57,992 nucleotides of DNA from Actinomycetes bacterium (GCA_025360105.1 JANYCT010000058.1:1-57992), one strand, 5' to 3'; positions 25,882 to 34,332 are shown, numbered from the stretch's first letter. The notes: generated from the letters alone by a model not told the origin. Translations and numbers: made by a program.

Positions 25882-27300
25882 TCAGCTCGCTCCCTTGTCG
25901 GTATGTTCGCCGCGTATCGGGCGTGCCTTCCAGAAATAGTTGTGGATGCCGTCGGCAGTGAAGAGCTTGCGAAAGGTCATCTCCACACGACCGCCAATTT
26001 CGACCTCCGCAGCGTCGACATCGGTGAGCTCGATGGGTAGACGTCCGCCACCATCGAAGTCGACGACGGCAAACACCACCGGTGGGTTCAGCGAATACGA
26101 GAGCTTGTCGACGGTGTAGGTGACGATGGTGCCGTGGGCCTCGGCCATGGCTCGACGCTCGCTATCGAGCCGAGAAGGCGGCAAGTGCACTTCGCCTTCG
26201 CTATCGACCGAGCCGACGAAGCCGAACTTCCATTCGCGCGAACGGCCCGATGCGGTGGCCGACGGCCGCGCCGGCTCGGGCCGTCGGGGTGGTTCCACCG
26301 TGAGCAGACCGCGCCACGCCAAATAGCGACCGTAGGTGATTGTTCCATGTGCAACTACCTGCGCCTCAACCGTACGCGTGGGGGTGAACGTGGCGATCGC
26401 ATCGGTGGTGCGAAAAAGCAACACCTCCACGCCGTCGGCCAACACGACGAGTGCGATGACCTGCTCCGGCTGGGCATGCTCGAGCGCCGATGCCAGCAGC
26501 AGCCCGGGATGTGCGGCACCGGTGTTGCCCACTGTGACAGCCAGCGAATCGACGAGCGCATCGGTGCGTGTTCCGAGCGAGCGCGCCACGTTTGTGTTTG
26601 CGCGGTCGTGTGTGCCGGTGACCACGAGATGATCGATGTCGCTGGCGCGCAGCCCGGTGCTTTGCAGCGCTGCTGCCCAGGCAGCAGGTGCGAGTGCCGC
26701 GTAGCGAGTCTCACCGAAACGCTCTTCCCACGACTTGGAACGGTTCTCGCCCGGCACGCGCCAGCGATCGAGGAACTCCTCGGTGGCCACACCGCGGCCG
26801 ATGAACTCCGCCAGCAATGGCCCATCGTCGGCTGAACCCAGAAGTAGCGCAGCCGCGCCGTCGCCGCCCGCGGCCTCGTCGCCTGATCCGGGTAGTCCGT
26901 AGCGCAGATCGCTAGACACCACGAGGGTGGGTGCATCGCTGGACAGACCCACTCGAATGGCTCCCACAGCAGACTTCACTGAGCCAACAGCGTCGTAGGC
27001 CGCGACATCGGAGTGGAGACGGAGTGCAGCGTGGATGGTGGTGGCGTTGGTCTTGTCGAGGTATGGCACAGCCACGGTGCTGAACCACAGGGTGTTCGGC
27101 ACGACATCGCCGGCGCTGGCCATTGCGGCGCGAGCGGCTTCGACACCCATCGTGGTTGCGTCCTCGTCGAACGATGCGACGGTGCGGTGGCCCTTGCCGC
27201 CCCCTGTGCCGGCGACGGCGACGATGGTGGTGCGATCGAGGCGGCGATACGGCAGATATGTACCCCACGAGAGGATGCCCTTCGTCAACGACCCCGTCAT
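25882..27300 (-). CDS. HMG-CoA-synthase-like domain fused to DUF35/OB-fold domain, with no cysteines
   Basis: A 472-residue protein. Residues 1 to about 320 follow the HMG-CoA synthase/KAS III-like fold (GILSWGTYLPYRRLDR at the start, DEDATTMGVEAA, GNTGAAHPGLLL). Residues about 340-472 follow the DUF35 pattern: a degenerate ribbon (FVGSVDSEGEVHLPPSRL) and an OB-fold ending in FWKARPI. Reading the whole translation I find no cysteine: the nucleophile position reads GSVKSAVGAI, and all ribbon cysteines are replaced. It is therefore unlikely to be a normal condensing enzyme and may be a scaffold or channel for the thiolase encoded 1 bp downstream. ATG 27300 follows AGGG; a TTG at 27306 is also open. 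Confidence 0.83.
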   Translation of the reverse strand: MTGSLTKGILSWGTYLPYRRLDRTTIVAVAGTGGGKGHRTVASFDEDATTMGVEAARAAMASAGDVVPNTLWFSTVAVPYLDKTNATTIHAALRLHSDVAAYDAVGSVKSAVGAIRVGLSSDAPTLVVSSDLRYGLPGSGDEAAGGDGAAALLLGSADDGPLLAEFIGRGVATEEFLDRWRVPGENRSKSWEERFGETRYAALAPAAWAAALQSTGLRASDIDHLVVTGTHDRANTNVARSLGTRTDALVDSLAVTVGNTGAAHPGLLLASALEHAQPEQVIALVVLADGVEVLLFRTTDAIATFTPTRTVEAQVVAHGTITYGRYLAWRGLLTVEPPRRPEPARPSATASGRSREWKFGFVGSVDSEGEVHLPPSRLDSERRAMAEAHGTIVTYTVDKLSYSLNPPVVFAVVDFDGGGRLPIELTDVDAAEVEIGGRVEMTFRKLFTADGIHNYFWKARPIRGEHTDKGAS

Positions 27301-27338
27301 CAGCAACCCTGTCTCCCTCTGGACTGTGTCTCGTCAGC

Positions 27339-28079
27339 CTACGAATCAGATTCTGACGACGCGTCAGATTCTTGCTGATCCGGCGGGCCGATTCGTATTC
27401 CGGGGCATGGCGTCATCAACTCGGCGCGCCAGGTAGTCACGAACTCGCGAGCAGTCCGGCGCCACGCGGCGAGCCGCGCGTCACCGCCCGCCGGCCCATG
27501 GCGCGCCCCGTACTCAGCGCGCAGCAGGTTGGTGTGTGCCTGCACGTTGCCGGCCCACACACTGATCACTTCGGTATCGGTCATCAACGTCTCATAGAGC
27601 CCTGTCGCAGTGAAGCCGTACTCGGCCATGAGTGGCACCTGTGTCTCGGCCATTGCGGCCAGATGCGCCGGCGCCGTGCCCGGACGAACCGAGGAGATCT
27701 CGTGAAGGAACAGCGAGCCGCGTACGCCAGCAGCGACCAAGTCGTCGGTGGTGGGACTCAGTGGTGCGCCGGCGAGCAGTCGATCGAATCCACCGGTGCG
27801 CGACGTGTATGCCTCGTCCCACCACTGCGTGAGTTCGATGTTGTTCCTGCGCTTCAGGTTGAGCCGATCCACGGAGTCGGCCCAACCCTGCCACCCGCCG
27901 GGTACGTCCCAGATGTTGATCACCTGCGGCCACCGGCCGGTGATACCCATCACGTACCACGTGCCCTGCAGCGTGAATCGGTTCGTCTCGTTGCCGCTCG
28001 CCTGCAGCGTGTGGCGCATGTAGGGCCACGCGCCTTGACCGACAATGTCGATGGTCTCGTGCAGATACAGCGCGGTCAC
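27339..28079 (-). CDS. NIPSNAP-like protein
   Basis: A 246-residue soluble protein with two similar halves, each with a beta-strand/helix pattern as in dimeric alpha-beta barrels. It contains LHETIDIVGQG near the N-terminus and FLHEISSVRPGT near residue 126. These repeated starts resemble NIPSNAP-type domains. The start is GTG 28079. It is first in a minus-strand run NIPSNAP-like, HMGCS/DUF35 fusion, thiolase, phosphatase, and diverges from the acyl-CoA ligase, so a part in acyl-CoA metabolism is likely but not shown. The family call is moderate. Confidence 0.55.
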   Translation of the reverse strand: MTALYLHETIDIVGQGAWPYMRHTLQASGNETNRFTLQGTWYVMGITGRWPQVINIWDVPGGWQGWADSVDRLNLKRRNNIELTQWWDEAYTSRTGGFDRLLAGAPLSPTTDDLVAAGVRGSLFLHEISSVRPGTAPAHLAAMAETQVPLMAEYGFTATGLYETLMTDTEVISVWAGNVQAHTNLLRAEYGARHGPAGGDARLAAWRRTAREFVTTWRAELMTPCPGIRIGPPDQQESDASSESDS

Positions 28080-28118
28080 GTGGCCTCGTCTCTCCGGTCC
28101 GTCAGTGGCTGGGGCAGT

Positions 28119-28134
28119 TATAGTCCACCGTCTG
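28119..28134 (+). promoter_or_regulatory. -10 element for a likely leaderless acyl-CoA ligase transcript
   Basis: TATAGT at 28119-28124 lies 9 bases before the GTG at 28134. That spacing places the transcript start at or next to the start codon, as in leaderless actinobacterial mRNAs. No good -35 box is present. It supports the GTG at 28134 as the start. Confidence 0.45.
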
Positions 28135-29777
28135 TGGGTACCGATGACGAAGTGTTCGAGAACGTGCTCAACGACGGGTCCGGCACCGGCGCTGCCAATG
28201 TGCTGTTTGCGGCAACGATTCCCGGCGTGATCGACCGTGTGGTCGCGCTATACGGCAGTTCCGAGGGCGTGGTCGACGGCGACATACGGCTCAGCTTTGC
28301 CGAGCTCGCCGAGCAGGTGGATCAGACCGCGCAGAGCTTCATCGCTACGGGCGTCGAACCCGGCGACCGTGTGTGCGTCTGGGCCCCCAATGGTCTGCGG
28401 TGGATGCTTGCCGCGCTCGGCGCGTACCGCGCCGGTGCGTCGCTCGTGCCGTTGAACACCAGGTTCAAAGGGCCCGAAGCAGCGTATGTCTTGCGCACTG
28501 CCGGTGTGCGAATGCTGTTCACCGTCACCGATTTCCTCGACACCGACTACCCGGCGCTGCTCACCGGTGACGATGCTGTCGAGTGTCTCAACACCGTGGT
28601 CGTTCTGTCGGGCGCAGTATCGCCCGGCAGCGTGTCGTGGGGTGACTTCATCGCACGCGGCGAGCCCGTGCCGCGCTCCGAGGTGATCGCACGCAGCGCT
28701 GCGGTGCGCCCCGACGACATCAGCGACATCATGTTCACCAGCGGGACCACCGGCCGTCCCAAAGGCGCGATGTTGCGCCACGGCGCCACCGTGAAGGCGT
28801 TCGACGCATGGGCCACCGTGGTTGGCTTGCGCCACGGTGACCGCTACCTCGTCGTCAACCCGTTCTTCCATGCGTTCGGTCTGAAGGCCGGCATCGTTGC
28901 GTCGCTCGTCAAAGGTGCCACGATCGTGCCGCAGGCGGTCTTCGATGTTCCACAGGTGATGCGTCGTATCGTCGACGAGCGCATCACCATGTTGCCCGGA
29001 CCGCCGAGCATCTATCAGACCATTCTCGACCACCCGCAGCTCGATTCGTTCGATCTCTCGTCGCTGCGTCTCGCGGTGACGGGCGCGGCCACCGTACCCG
29101 TCGAACTCATCCGCCGAATGCGCGAGGACTTGCAGTTCGAGACAGTGGTCACTGGCTACGGCCTTACCGAGACCACGGGCATCGTCACGATGTGTCGTCA
29201 CGATGATCCGATCGAAACGATCGCGAACACCGCTGGTCGGGCGATCGACGATGTCGAAGTGCGTCTCGTCGACGCGTCGGGCAACGACGTGGCAACCGGT
29301 GAGCCGGGCGAGATCTGGGTGCGCGGCTACAACGTGATGGCCGGCTACTTCGGCGACGTATCCGCCACGGCCGAAACCATCAACGCCGACGGTTGGCTCG
29401 CCACCGGCGACGTGGCCGTGCAGGACCCACAGGGCAACGTTCGTATCACCGATCGCAAGAAGGACATGTTCATCATGGGCGGCTTCAACGCCTATCCGGC
29501 CGAGATCGAGAATGCGTTGATGGGCTATCCCGGAGTGAGCCAGGTTGCGGTGGTCGGCGTGCCCGATCGACGCATGGGCGAGGTGGGCATGGCCTTCATC
29601 ATCCCCAAGGCTGGCGCGACGATCATCGCCGACGACGTCATCGCGTGGTGCCGCGCCAACATGGCCAACTATAAGGTGCCCCGGCACATCCAGATCGTCG
29701 ATGAATTGCCGATGAACGCCAGCGGCAAGGTGCTCAAGTTCGAGCTGCGCGCCCGCGGCGAACAACTGTCGAATTGA
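28134..29777 (+). CDS. Acyl-CoA synthetase, FadD3-like
   Basis: About 547 residues of the ANL adenylating family. Motifs: FTSGTTGRPKGAM (P-loop, about 200-212), TGYGLTETTG, DGWLATGDVAV, RITDRKKDMFIMGGFNAYPAE and the catalytic Lys in NASGKVLKFE near the C-terminus. It activates a carboxylic acid as an acyl-AMP and then an acyl-CoA. The sequence is closest in feel to FadD3, which acts on a steroid ring-degradation acid, but no steroid genes are nearby, so a broader fatty or ring acid is possible. The open frame runs back to 27372, but that part is antisense to the NIPSNAP-like gene. GTG 28134 is the likely start. Confidence 0.88.
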   Translation: MGTDDEVFENVLNDGSGTGAANVLFAATIPGVIDRVVALYGSSEGVVDGDIRLSFAELAEQVDQTAQSFIATGVEPGDRVCVWAPNGLRWMLAALGAYRAGASLVPLNTRFKGPEAAYVLRTAGVRMLFTVTDFLDTDYPALLTGDDAVECLNTVVVLSGAVSPGSVSWGDFIARGEPVPRSEVIARSAAVRPDDISDIMFTSGTTGRPKGAMLRHGATVKAFDAWATVVGLRHGDRYLVVNPFFHAFGLKAGIVASLVKGATIVPQAVFDVPQVMRRIVDERITMLPGPPSIYQTILDHPQLDSFDLSSLRLAVTGAATVPVELIRRMREDLQFETVVTGYGLTETTGIVTMCRHDDPIETIANTAGRAIDDVEVRLVDASGNDVATGEPGEIWVRGYNVMAGYFGDVSATAETINADGWLATGDVAVQDPQGNVRITDRKKDMFIMGGFNAYPAEIENALMGYPGVSQVAVVGVPDRRMGEVGMAFIIPKAGATIIADDVIAWCRANMANYKVPRHIQIVDELPMNASGKVLKFELRARGEQLSN

Positions 29778-30319
29778 TCGGCAGCGCGCACGTGGATCCT
29801 GACGACGCGAGCCAACCGACCGAGGAACTCGTCGACGTGGTCGACGAACACGATCGCGTCTTGCGCGTCGTCACTCGTCGGCAAATGCGCGCTGATCGCC
29901 TGCGTCACCGCGCCGTATTCATCGCAGTGCAACACAGCGATGGGCGCCTGCTCGTGCATCAACGCAGCTTCGATAAGGACGTGCGACCCGGGGCGTGGGA
30001 CATCGCTGTGGGCGGCGTGGTTGCAGCGGGTGAGGACTATGACGAAGCCGCTGTTCGCGAACTCGCCGAAGAGATCGGTGTCGTGGGCGTGGTGCCGACC
30101 CCCATCGGTGGCGGCACCTTCGGTGACGAATCGTTCGAGTTGATCGGGCGCTGCTACCGCGTGGTCGTCGATGGCCCGTTCGAGTTTGCCGACGGCGAGG
30201 TGAGCTCGGCGCGATGGGTGAACCGCGCCGAGCTCGACGAACTGTTGCGTACGCACGACGTGATGAGCGACAGCGTTGCACTGTTGCTGCACCGTGGCGT
30301 GATCGACCTTGCTGACTGA
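29774..30319 (+). CDS. Nudix hydrolase
   Basis: Up to 181 residues. A perfect Nudix box runs GVVAAGE, seven residues, then RELAEEIGV (about residues 76-98). An N-terminal VDEHDRVLRVVTRR stretch resembles the YfcD/isopentenyl-isomerase-like branch. Substrate unknown. The TTG at 29774 overlaps the ligase stop (TTGA); a GTG at 29792 is the alternative start. Expression is probably tied to the acyl-CoA ligase. Confidence 0.87.
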   Translation: MIGSAHVDPDDASQPTEELVDVVDEHDRVLRVVTRRQMRADRLRHRAVFIAVQHSDGRLLVHQRSFDKDVRPGAWDIAVGGVVAAGEDYDEAAVRELAEEIGVVGVVPTPIGGGTFGDESFELIGRCYRVVVDGPFEFADGEVSSARWVNRAELDELLRTHDVMSDSVALLLHRGVIDLAD

Positions 30320-30343
30320 ACGCCACTGTCTGTTTTCCGAGAT

Positions 30344-30356
30344 CCCGCTTCGCGGG
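30344..30356. terminator. Hairpin after the Nudix gene
   Basis: CCCGC and GCGGG with a TTC loop form a 5-bp GC stem 25 bases after the Nudix stop. There is no T-run, so it is a weak terminator candidate. Confidence 0.3.
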
Positions 30357-30420
30357 CACCCAGTGCAGCCGTGCACGGGCACCCGGCCCCGGCAACCGGT
30401 CACGACAACGGAGATTCACG

Positions 30421-30690
30421 ATGAGTATGTATGGCGCAAATCCCGAGCAACTCGCCCGCCTCGGCACGACCTTGAAGCACCAGATCGAGACCATCAACTC
30501 GCTGACGAGCACCGTCACGTCTGTGCTCGGGGGCACCACCTGGGTCGGCCCGGCACGTGACCAATTCGAGGCGGATTGGAACTCCCAATTCCGAACCGCG
30601 CTGAATCGTCTCAATCAAGCCTTCGATGCCGCAGGGCAGGACTGCGTGCTCCGTTCGCAGGATCTGCAGCGGGTCATGGGCGCACGCTGA
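30421..30690 (+). CDS. WXG100-family (ESAT-6-like) small protein
   Basis: An 89-residue protein predicted as a helical hairpin: helix 1 about 7-36, a turn with Trp41-Val-Gly43 (the WXG motif), and helix 2 about 44-84. Length and motif placement fit the WXG100 family, which is exported by type VII secretion. ATG 30421 follows GGAG. No EccC ATPase or other secretion gene is in the window, so it stands as a lone substrate-like protein. The C-terminal Y-x-x-x-D/E export signal is not obvious. Confidence 0.72.
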   Translation: MSMYGANPEQLARLGTTLKHQIETINSLTSTVTSVLGGTTWVGPARDQFEADWNSQFRTALNRLNQAFDAAGQDCVLRSQDLQRVMGAR

Positions 30691-30725
30691 TTTCGCTTGG
30701 CCCGGAGACAGCGTAGATTCGGTGC

Positions 30726-30977
30726 GTGCTGCAACTTGAGTTCACCGTCGAACCGTTCGTCGAGGGCATTCCTGGCCCCCACGTCACAGCCGCGGTCACC
30801 GCCGCACAAGCAGTTGGTGCGCAGGTCGAGTTCGGGCCGTTCGGTTCCACGTGCACGGCCTCTTCCGACTCCATGCCACTGGTGATCGCCGAGTTGGTTC
30901 GCGCCGCCTTCGCGAACGGTGCCACCCACGTCACCATGCATGTCGCTGAGGTGCATGTTGCAGAGGGCGCAGCGTGA
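30726..30977 (+). CDS. Thiamine-binding-like (MTH1187/YkoF type) small protein
   Basis: An 83-residue protein with a beta-alpha-beta-beta-alpha-beta pattern and a GPFGSTCTAS turn at the place where the MTH1187/YkoF family has its Gly-Thr-x-x-Glu-Gly motif. Those proteins bind thiamine or a related ligand. The start is GTG 30726, and the stop overlaps the GTG of the HTH gene, so the two are coupled. The match is partial. Confidence 0.5.
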   Translation: MLQLEFTVEPFVEGIPGPHVTAAVTAAQAVGAQVEFGPFGSTCTASSDSMPLVIAELVRAAFANGATHVTMHVAEVHVAEGAA

Positions 30978-31336
30978 GTCTTCCTCGCCATCCACTGGTG
31001 CTCGCGGTGCGGCCCATTGCCGAGGCGCTCGGCGCCACCGTGGTGCCGGTGAGCGAACGCGAACCCAGCGACATACCGCTCATGTGGGAGGGCGTGGTCA
31101 TCGCGGTCGTGCGGCCGGCTCCGCTGCACGGAGCGCTCGATCGCCTCATCGAATCGGTGGAACGCGAGCTGGGCGCTCGGTTAGCCGAGCTGAGCCGCGA
31201 GGACAAACAGCGTGCCATTCGCATCCTCGACGAGCGTGGTGCGTTCACGCTGCGCCGTGCGGTGGAAGACGTGAGCGACTCGATGGGAGTCTCGCGCATC
31301 ACCGTGTACAACTACCTCAACGCCATCCACCGCTGA
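30974..31336 (+). CDS. Small HTH regulator with a YheO/DauR-type C-terminal domain
   Basis: A 120-residue protein. The last 50 residues (LSREDKQRAIRILDERGAF, then SMGVSRITVYNYLN) match the HTH_22 domain at the end of YheO/DauR regulators. The sensor domain these usually carry is missing; the first 60 residues are a short alpha-beta segment. The GTG start overlaps the stop of the thiamine-binding-like gene (GTGA), so it may sense or control the same pathway. Confidence 0.65.
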   Translation: MSLPRHPLVLAVRPIAEALGATVVPVSEREPSDIPLMWEGVVIAVVRPAPLHGALDRLIESVERELGARLAELSREDKQRAIRILDERGAFTLRRAVEDVSDSMGVSRITVYNYLNAIHR

Positions 31337-31354
31337 GGATCCAGTCAGATCCTC

Positions 31355-32614
31355 ATGGAGCAAATGTTCTCAGCGATTCGTACCGAGCGGCTGATCCTTG
31401 ATCGCCTCAGCGCTGGCGACGTCGATCGCCTCGTTGCGTACAAGAGTGATCCCGATGTCGCGTTGCACCAGGCGTGGGCCGCTCCGTTCACCGAGGTCAG
31501 CGCGAATCGGCTCGTCGCTGCGACGGTGGCTGATCGGCTCGATCAGGGCGGGCAGCTCGCACTGCGCACGCCCGACGGCGTGCTGGTGGGCGACATGCAC
31601 GTGAGCCCGGTGAAGGACGTGGCGCATACAGTGGAGCTGGGCATCACCATCGCCCCGCAATACCACGGGCGGGGCTTCGGATCCGAGGCCATACGTGGCG
31701 TGGTCAATGCGTTGTTCGACGGGGAATCCGTGCACAAGGTCATTGCCTACATTGCCGCGGCGAACGCCCCAAGTTTGCGGCTGTTCGACCGCGTGGGGTT
31801 TCGTCGTGAGGGGCACTTGCGCGATTCGTACCGCGCTCGCGATGGTCGCCTCATCGATGAAGTCCTCGTTGGTCTCACCCGCGCCGACTGGGCACGCACG
31901 CACATGCAGTTCGATGTCATCGCGTTCGATGCTGACGACACCCTGTGGCATAGCGAGGACAGCTTCTTTGCGGCCGAGCAGACCTTCGTTGATCTCGTCA
32001 CGCCTTACGTCGATGATGGCATTGATGTGAAGGCGGCGCTCACTGCGACAGAGCACCGAAACCTGCACATCACCGGCTACGGCGTCAAGGCATTCGGGCT
32101 GTCGATGCTCGAGACAGCCGCCGCGATTGCCGGTGACCGGTTGCCGGTGCAGGTGATCACCCAGCTCGGTGACGTCGTCAAACAGATGTTGCTCGAACCG
32201 GTGCGACTGCTGCCCGATGTGGCTGGGGTACTCGAGCAGGTGGGCCGCACTCATCGGCTGGTACTCATCACTAAGGGCGACCTGATCCATCAGACGGCCA
32301 AGGTGAACACCAGTGGGCTGGCCCATCACTTCGAGCATGTCGAGATCGTGATGGAAAAAGACGCTGCCGTGTATGCGCGCATTATGCACACGCTCGGCGT
32401 ACTTCCCCATCGGTTCTGCATGGTGGGCAACTCGGTGCGCAGTGACATCTTGCCGGTGTTGTCACTCGGAGGCGGAGCCGTGCATGTTCCGTATCCGTTG
32501 CTGTGGGATCTCGAGCACGCGCCACACGACCACGGGCACACGTTCGCCGAACTCGAGACCTTGGCTCAGCTACCGGCGTGGCTCAGGGAGTCCACCACTG
32601 CTCGAGGCGCGTAA
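31355..32614 (+). CDS. GNAT acetyltransferase fused to HAD hydrolase
   Basis: One 419-residue frame with two whole enzymes. Residues 1-180 are a RimJ/RimL-like GNAT domain (RTERLILDRL at the start, ITIAPQYHGRGFGSEA as the acetyl-CoA loop, NAPSLRLFDRVGF). Residues 184-419 are a HAD hydrolase: DADDTLWHSED as motif I (note Asp-Ala-Asp-Asp), LITKGD as motif II, and MVGNSVRSDI as motif IV. The join at 31904 is an in-frame ATG, so a separate HAD product could also be made. The last 32 bp overlap the end of the convergent lipoprotein gene. Such a fusion could mean that both act on one substrate; this is inference. Confidence 0.8.
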   Translation: MEQMFSAIRTERLILDRLSAGDVDRLVAYKSDPDVALHQAWAAPFTEVSANRLVAATVADRLDQGGQLALRTPDGVLVGDMHVSPVKDVAHTVELGITIAPQYHGRGFGSEAIRGVVNALFDGESVHKVIAYIAAANAPSLRLFDRVGFRREGHLRDSYRARDGRLIDEVLVGLTRADWARTHMQFDVIAFDADDTLWHSEDSFFAAEQTFVDLVTPYVDDGIDVKAALTATEHRNLHITGYGVKAFGLSMLETAAAIAGDRLPVQVITQLGDVVKQMLLEPVRLLPDVAGVLEQVGRTHRLVLITKGDLIHQTAKVNTSGLAHHFEHVEIVMEKDAAVYARIMHTLGVLPHRFCMVGNSVRSDILPVLSLGGGAVHVPYPLLWDLEHAPHDHGHTFAELETLAQLPAWLRESTTARGA

Positions 32615-33287
32615 CTTTGCCACCCTTGTAGGTGACGAAGTAGCCGAAGCCGCTGTAGGCATATCCTGCAGGGGCCGCGGCTGCCGGTGGTTGGTTCTGC
32701 ACGAGGTGGTACAGCTCGTCGCCGCCGACCTGATAGCTCTTTTGGGTAGCGCTATCGACGACGGTGATGTACCGGTCCGCGAGGGGCACGACCACGTACG
32801 AGGTCGGGTTGCTCTCGACGCCGTAGTCGTTGACGCAGGCTTCCTCGTCGGCGGCGCCGAAATGGGCCAGGCAGTCGGCGCCGGTGAACAGTTGCACCAA
32901 CTCAAAAACAACGGACCCTGCCGGTGGTGGCGGATCGCCGCCGATGCCGATGGTGCCGTAGTAGATGCCATCGGGATGAGTGTTGTCGGCGTTCACGGCA
33001 TGCGTGGTGCCAGGCAGTTTCGGACTGGCCGCCGGCCCATAGTTCACTAGGGGTGTGTTGGGCTTCACCGTGGTTGGCGCCACGGTCGTCGCCGCTGCGC
33101 GCACTGTGGTGGTTGGCGCCACTGGTTTCACGGTGACGGCGGGAACTGTGGTGGCAACCAAAGTCGTGACGGTACTCGTCGTGGTCAGGCCCAGGATTGT
33201 CGTCGTGCCGGCGCTGCTGCCTCGGGAACTGCTGCAGGCGGTCATCAGCAGGCCAAGCAGACCGGCGGCTACCAAGAAACGTCTCAT
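32583..33287 (-). CDS. Secreted lipoprotein with Thr-rich linker
   Basis: A 234-residue lipoprotein. ATG 33287 opens a short signal peptide ending in the lipobox LMTAC (lipidated Cys18). A Thr/Val/Pro-rich linker covers about residues 20-85, and the remaining 150 residues form a domain with two cysteines that I do not recognise (ends with a Tyr-rich and EQWW segment). The frame continues upstream to 33461 into coaA without coding sense. It sits 19 bp after coaA and overlaps the GNAT-HAD gene tail to tail by 32 bp. Confidence 0.78.
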   Translation of the reverse strand: MRRFLVAAGLLGLLMTACSSSRGSSAGTTTILGLTTTSTVTTLVATTVPAVTVKPVAPTTTVRAAATTVAPTTVKPNTPLVNYGPAASPKLPGTTHAVNADNTHPDGIYYGTIGIGGDPPPPAGSVVFELVQLFTGADCLAHFGAADEEACVNDYGVESNPTSYVVVPLADRYITVVDSATQKSYQVGGDELYHLVQNQPPAAAAPAGYAYSGFGYFVTYKGGKVTRLEQWWTP

Positions 33288-33306
33288 GGACGCAGTCTCG
33301 CAGCTC

Positions 33307-34239
33307 TCAGAGCCTTCGCAGCTGCACCTCTTGTACCCGATGATCGGGTCCCTTTCGTAACACCAGCGATGCACGGTCGCGCGTGGGCATGATGTTCTCG
33401 CGCAGGTTGCGGCCGTTGATCTCGCGCCAGATGAACCGAGCCGTATCGACAGCCTCTTCACGGGTCAGGTCAGCGTAGTGACGAAAGAAACTTCCAGGAT
33501 CCTGGAACACTGTCTCGCGCAGCGTGAGGAACCGTTGCACGTACCACTCCTCGATGTCGCTCTCGACGGCGTCGATGTAGATGCTGAAATCGAAGTAGTC
33601 GCTGACGAACTCGTTTGCCTCGGTGCCGACCTGCAACACGTTGAGACCCTCGAGAATCAAGATGTCGGGCTGGGCGATCACGGCTTCGTCACCATCAACG
33701 ATGTCGTACACCACGTGGCTGTACACCGGCGCGGTCACTACGGGCGCGCCGCTCTTCAGTTCACGCAGGAACTGGAGCAGGCGCTTGGTGTCGTAGCTCT
33801 CGGGGAATCCCTTGCGGTTCATGATGTTGCGCTCGTTGAGGACGCGGTTCGGATACAGGAACCCATCGGTGGTGATCAGTCCGACGCGGGGGTGGTCCGG
33901 CCAGCGCGCCAACAATGCCTGCAGGATGCGCGCGAAGGTGCTCTTGCCCACGGCGACGCTGCCCGCCACGCCGATCACGTACGGAACCTTGGAACTCATG
34001 GTGCCAAGGAAGGTGGAACTCACCTTCTGCAGATTCTGCGTGGCGCTGACATACAGGTTGAGCAGTCGTGTCAACGACAGGTAAACGGTGGCCACCTCGT
34101 CGAGGTCGATGCGCTCGTTGATGCCCCGCAATTCGTCGAGGTCGTCCTGACGCAACGTGAGTGGTGTTGCTGCGCGAAGCATGGCCCACTCGTCGCGATT
34201 GAACGTGAGATAACGGCCCGACTCGGTTCCCAATGCCAC
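33307..34239 (-). CDS. coaA: Type I pantothenate kinase
   Basis: A 310-residue CoaA. The P-loop [12 protein letters not shown] is near residues 88-99, followed by [30 protein letters not shown] and [12 protein letters not shown], all as in the Mycobacterium tuberculosis enzyme (312 residues). It phosphorylates pantothenate, the first step of coenzyme A synthesis. The frame is open to 34431 but the GTG at 34239 matches the family length and has a leaderless-type -10 element 7 bases upstream. Confidence 0.93.
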   Translation of the reverse strand: MALGTESGRYLTFNRDEWAMLRAATPLTLRQDDLDELRGINERIDLDEVATVYLSLTRLLNLYVSATQNLQKVSSTFLGTMSSKVPYVIGVAGSVAVGKSTFARILQALLARWPDHPRVGLITTDGFLYPNRVLNERNIMNRKGFPESYDTKRLLQFLRELKSGAPVVTAPVYSHVVYDIVDGDEAVIAQPDILILEGLNVLQVGTEANEFVSDYFDFSIYIDAVESDIEEWYVQRFLTLRETVFQDPGSFFRHYADLTREEAVDTARFIWREINGRNLRENIMPTRDRASLVLRKGPDHRVQEVQLRRL

Positions 34240-34246
34240 AGGCGAA

Positions 34247-34252
34247 ACGATA
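34247..34252 (-). promoter_or_regulatory. -10 element for a likely leaderless coaA transcript
   Basis: TATCGT on the minus strand (34252-34247) fits TANNNT and lies 7 bases ahead of the GTG start at 34239. No convincing -35 box is seen. Confidence 0.35.
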
Positions 34253-34332
34253 GATGCTGGGTTGTGCCGCAGAGCATTTCCCGATGCTCGTAGTCTGAGG
34301 GCATCGATCGAGCAGCCAAATCTCCACCGGGC

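Noticed and set aside
24750-25961. 403-codon frame antisense to the thiolase
   Set aside because: It crosses two genes and has no family features.
27372-28133. Upstream 254 codons of the frame that holds the acyl-CoA ligase
   Set aside because: They are antisense to the NIPSNAP-like gene and have no similarity to ligase N-termini; the ligase starts near 28134.
28248-29765. 505-codon open frame antisense to the acyl-CoA ligase
   Set aside because: It mirrors a gene with clear ANL motifs; the antisense translation is rich in His, Arg and Asp and has no domain. Long antisense frames are expected at this GC level.
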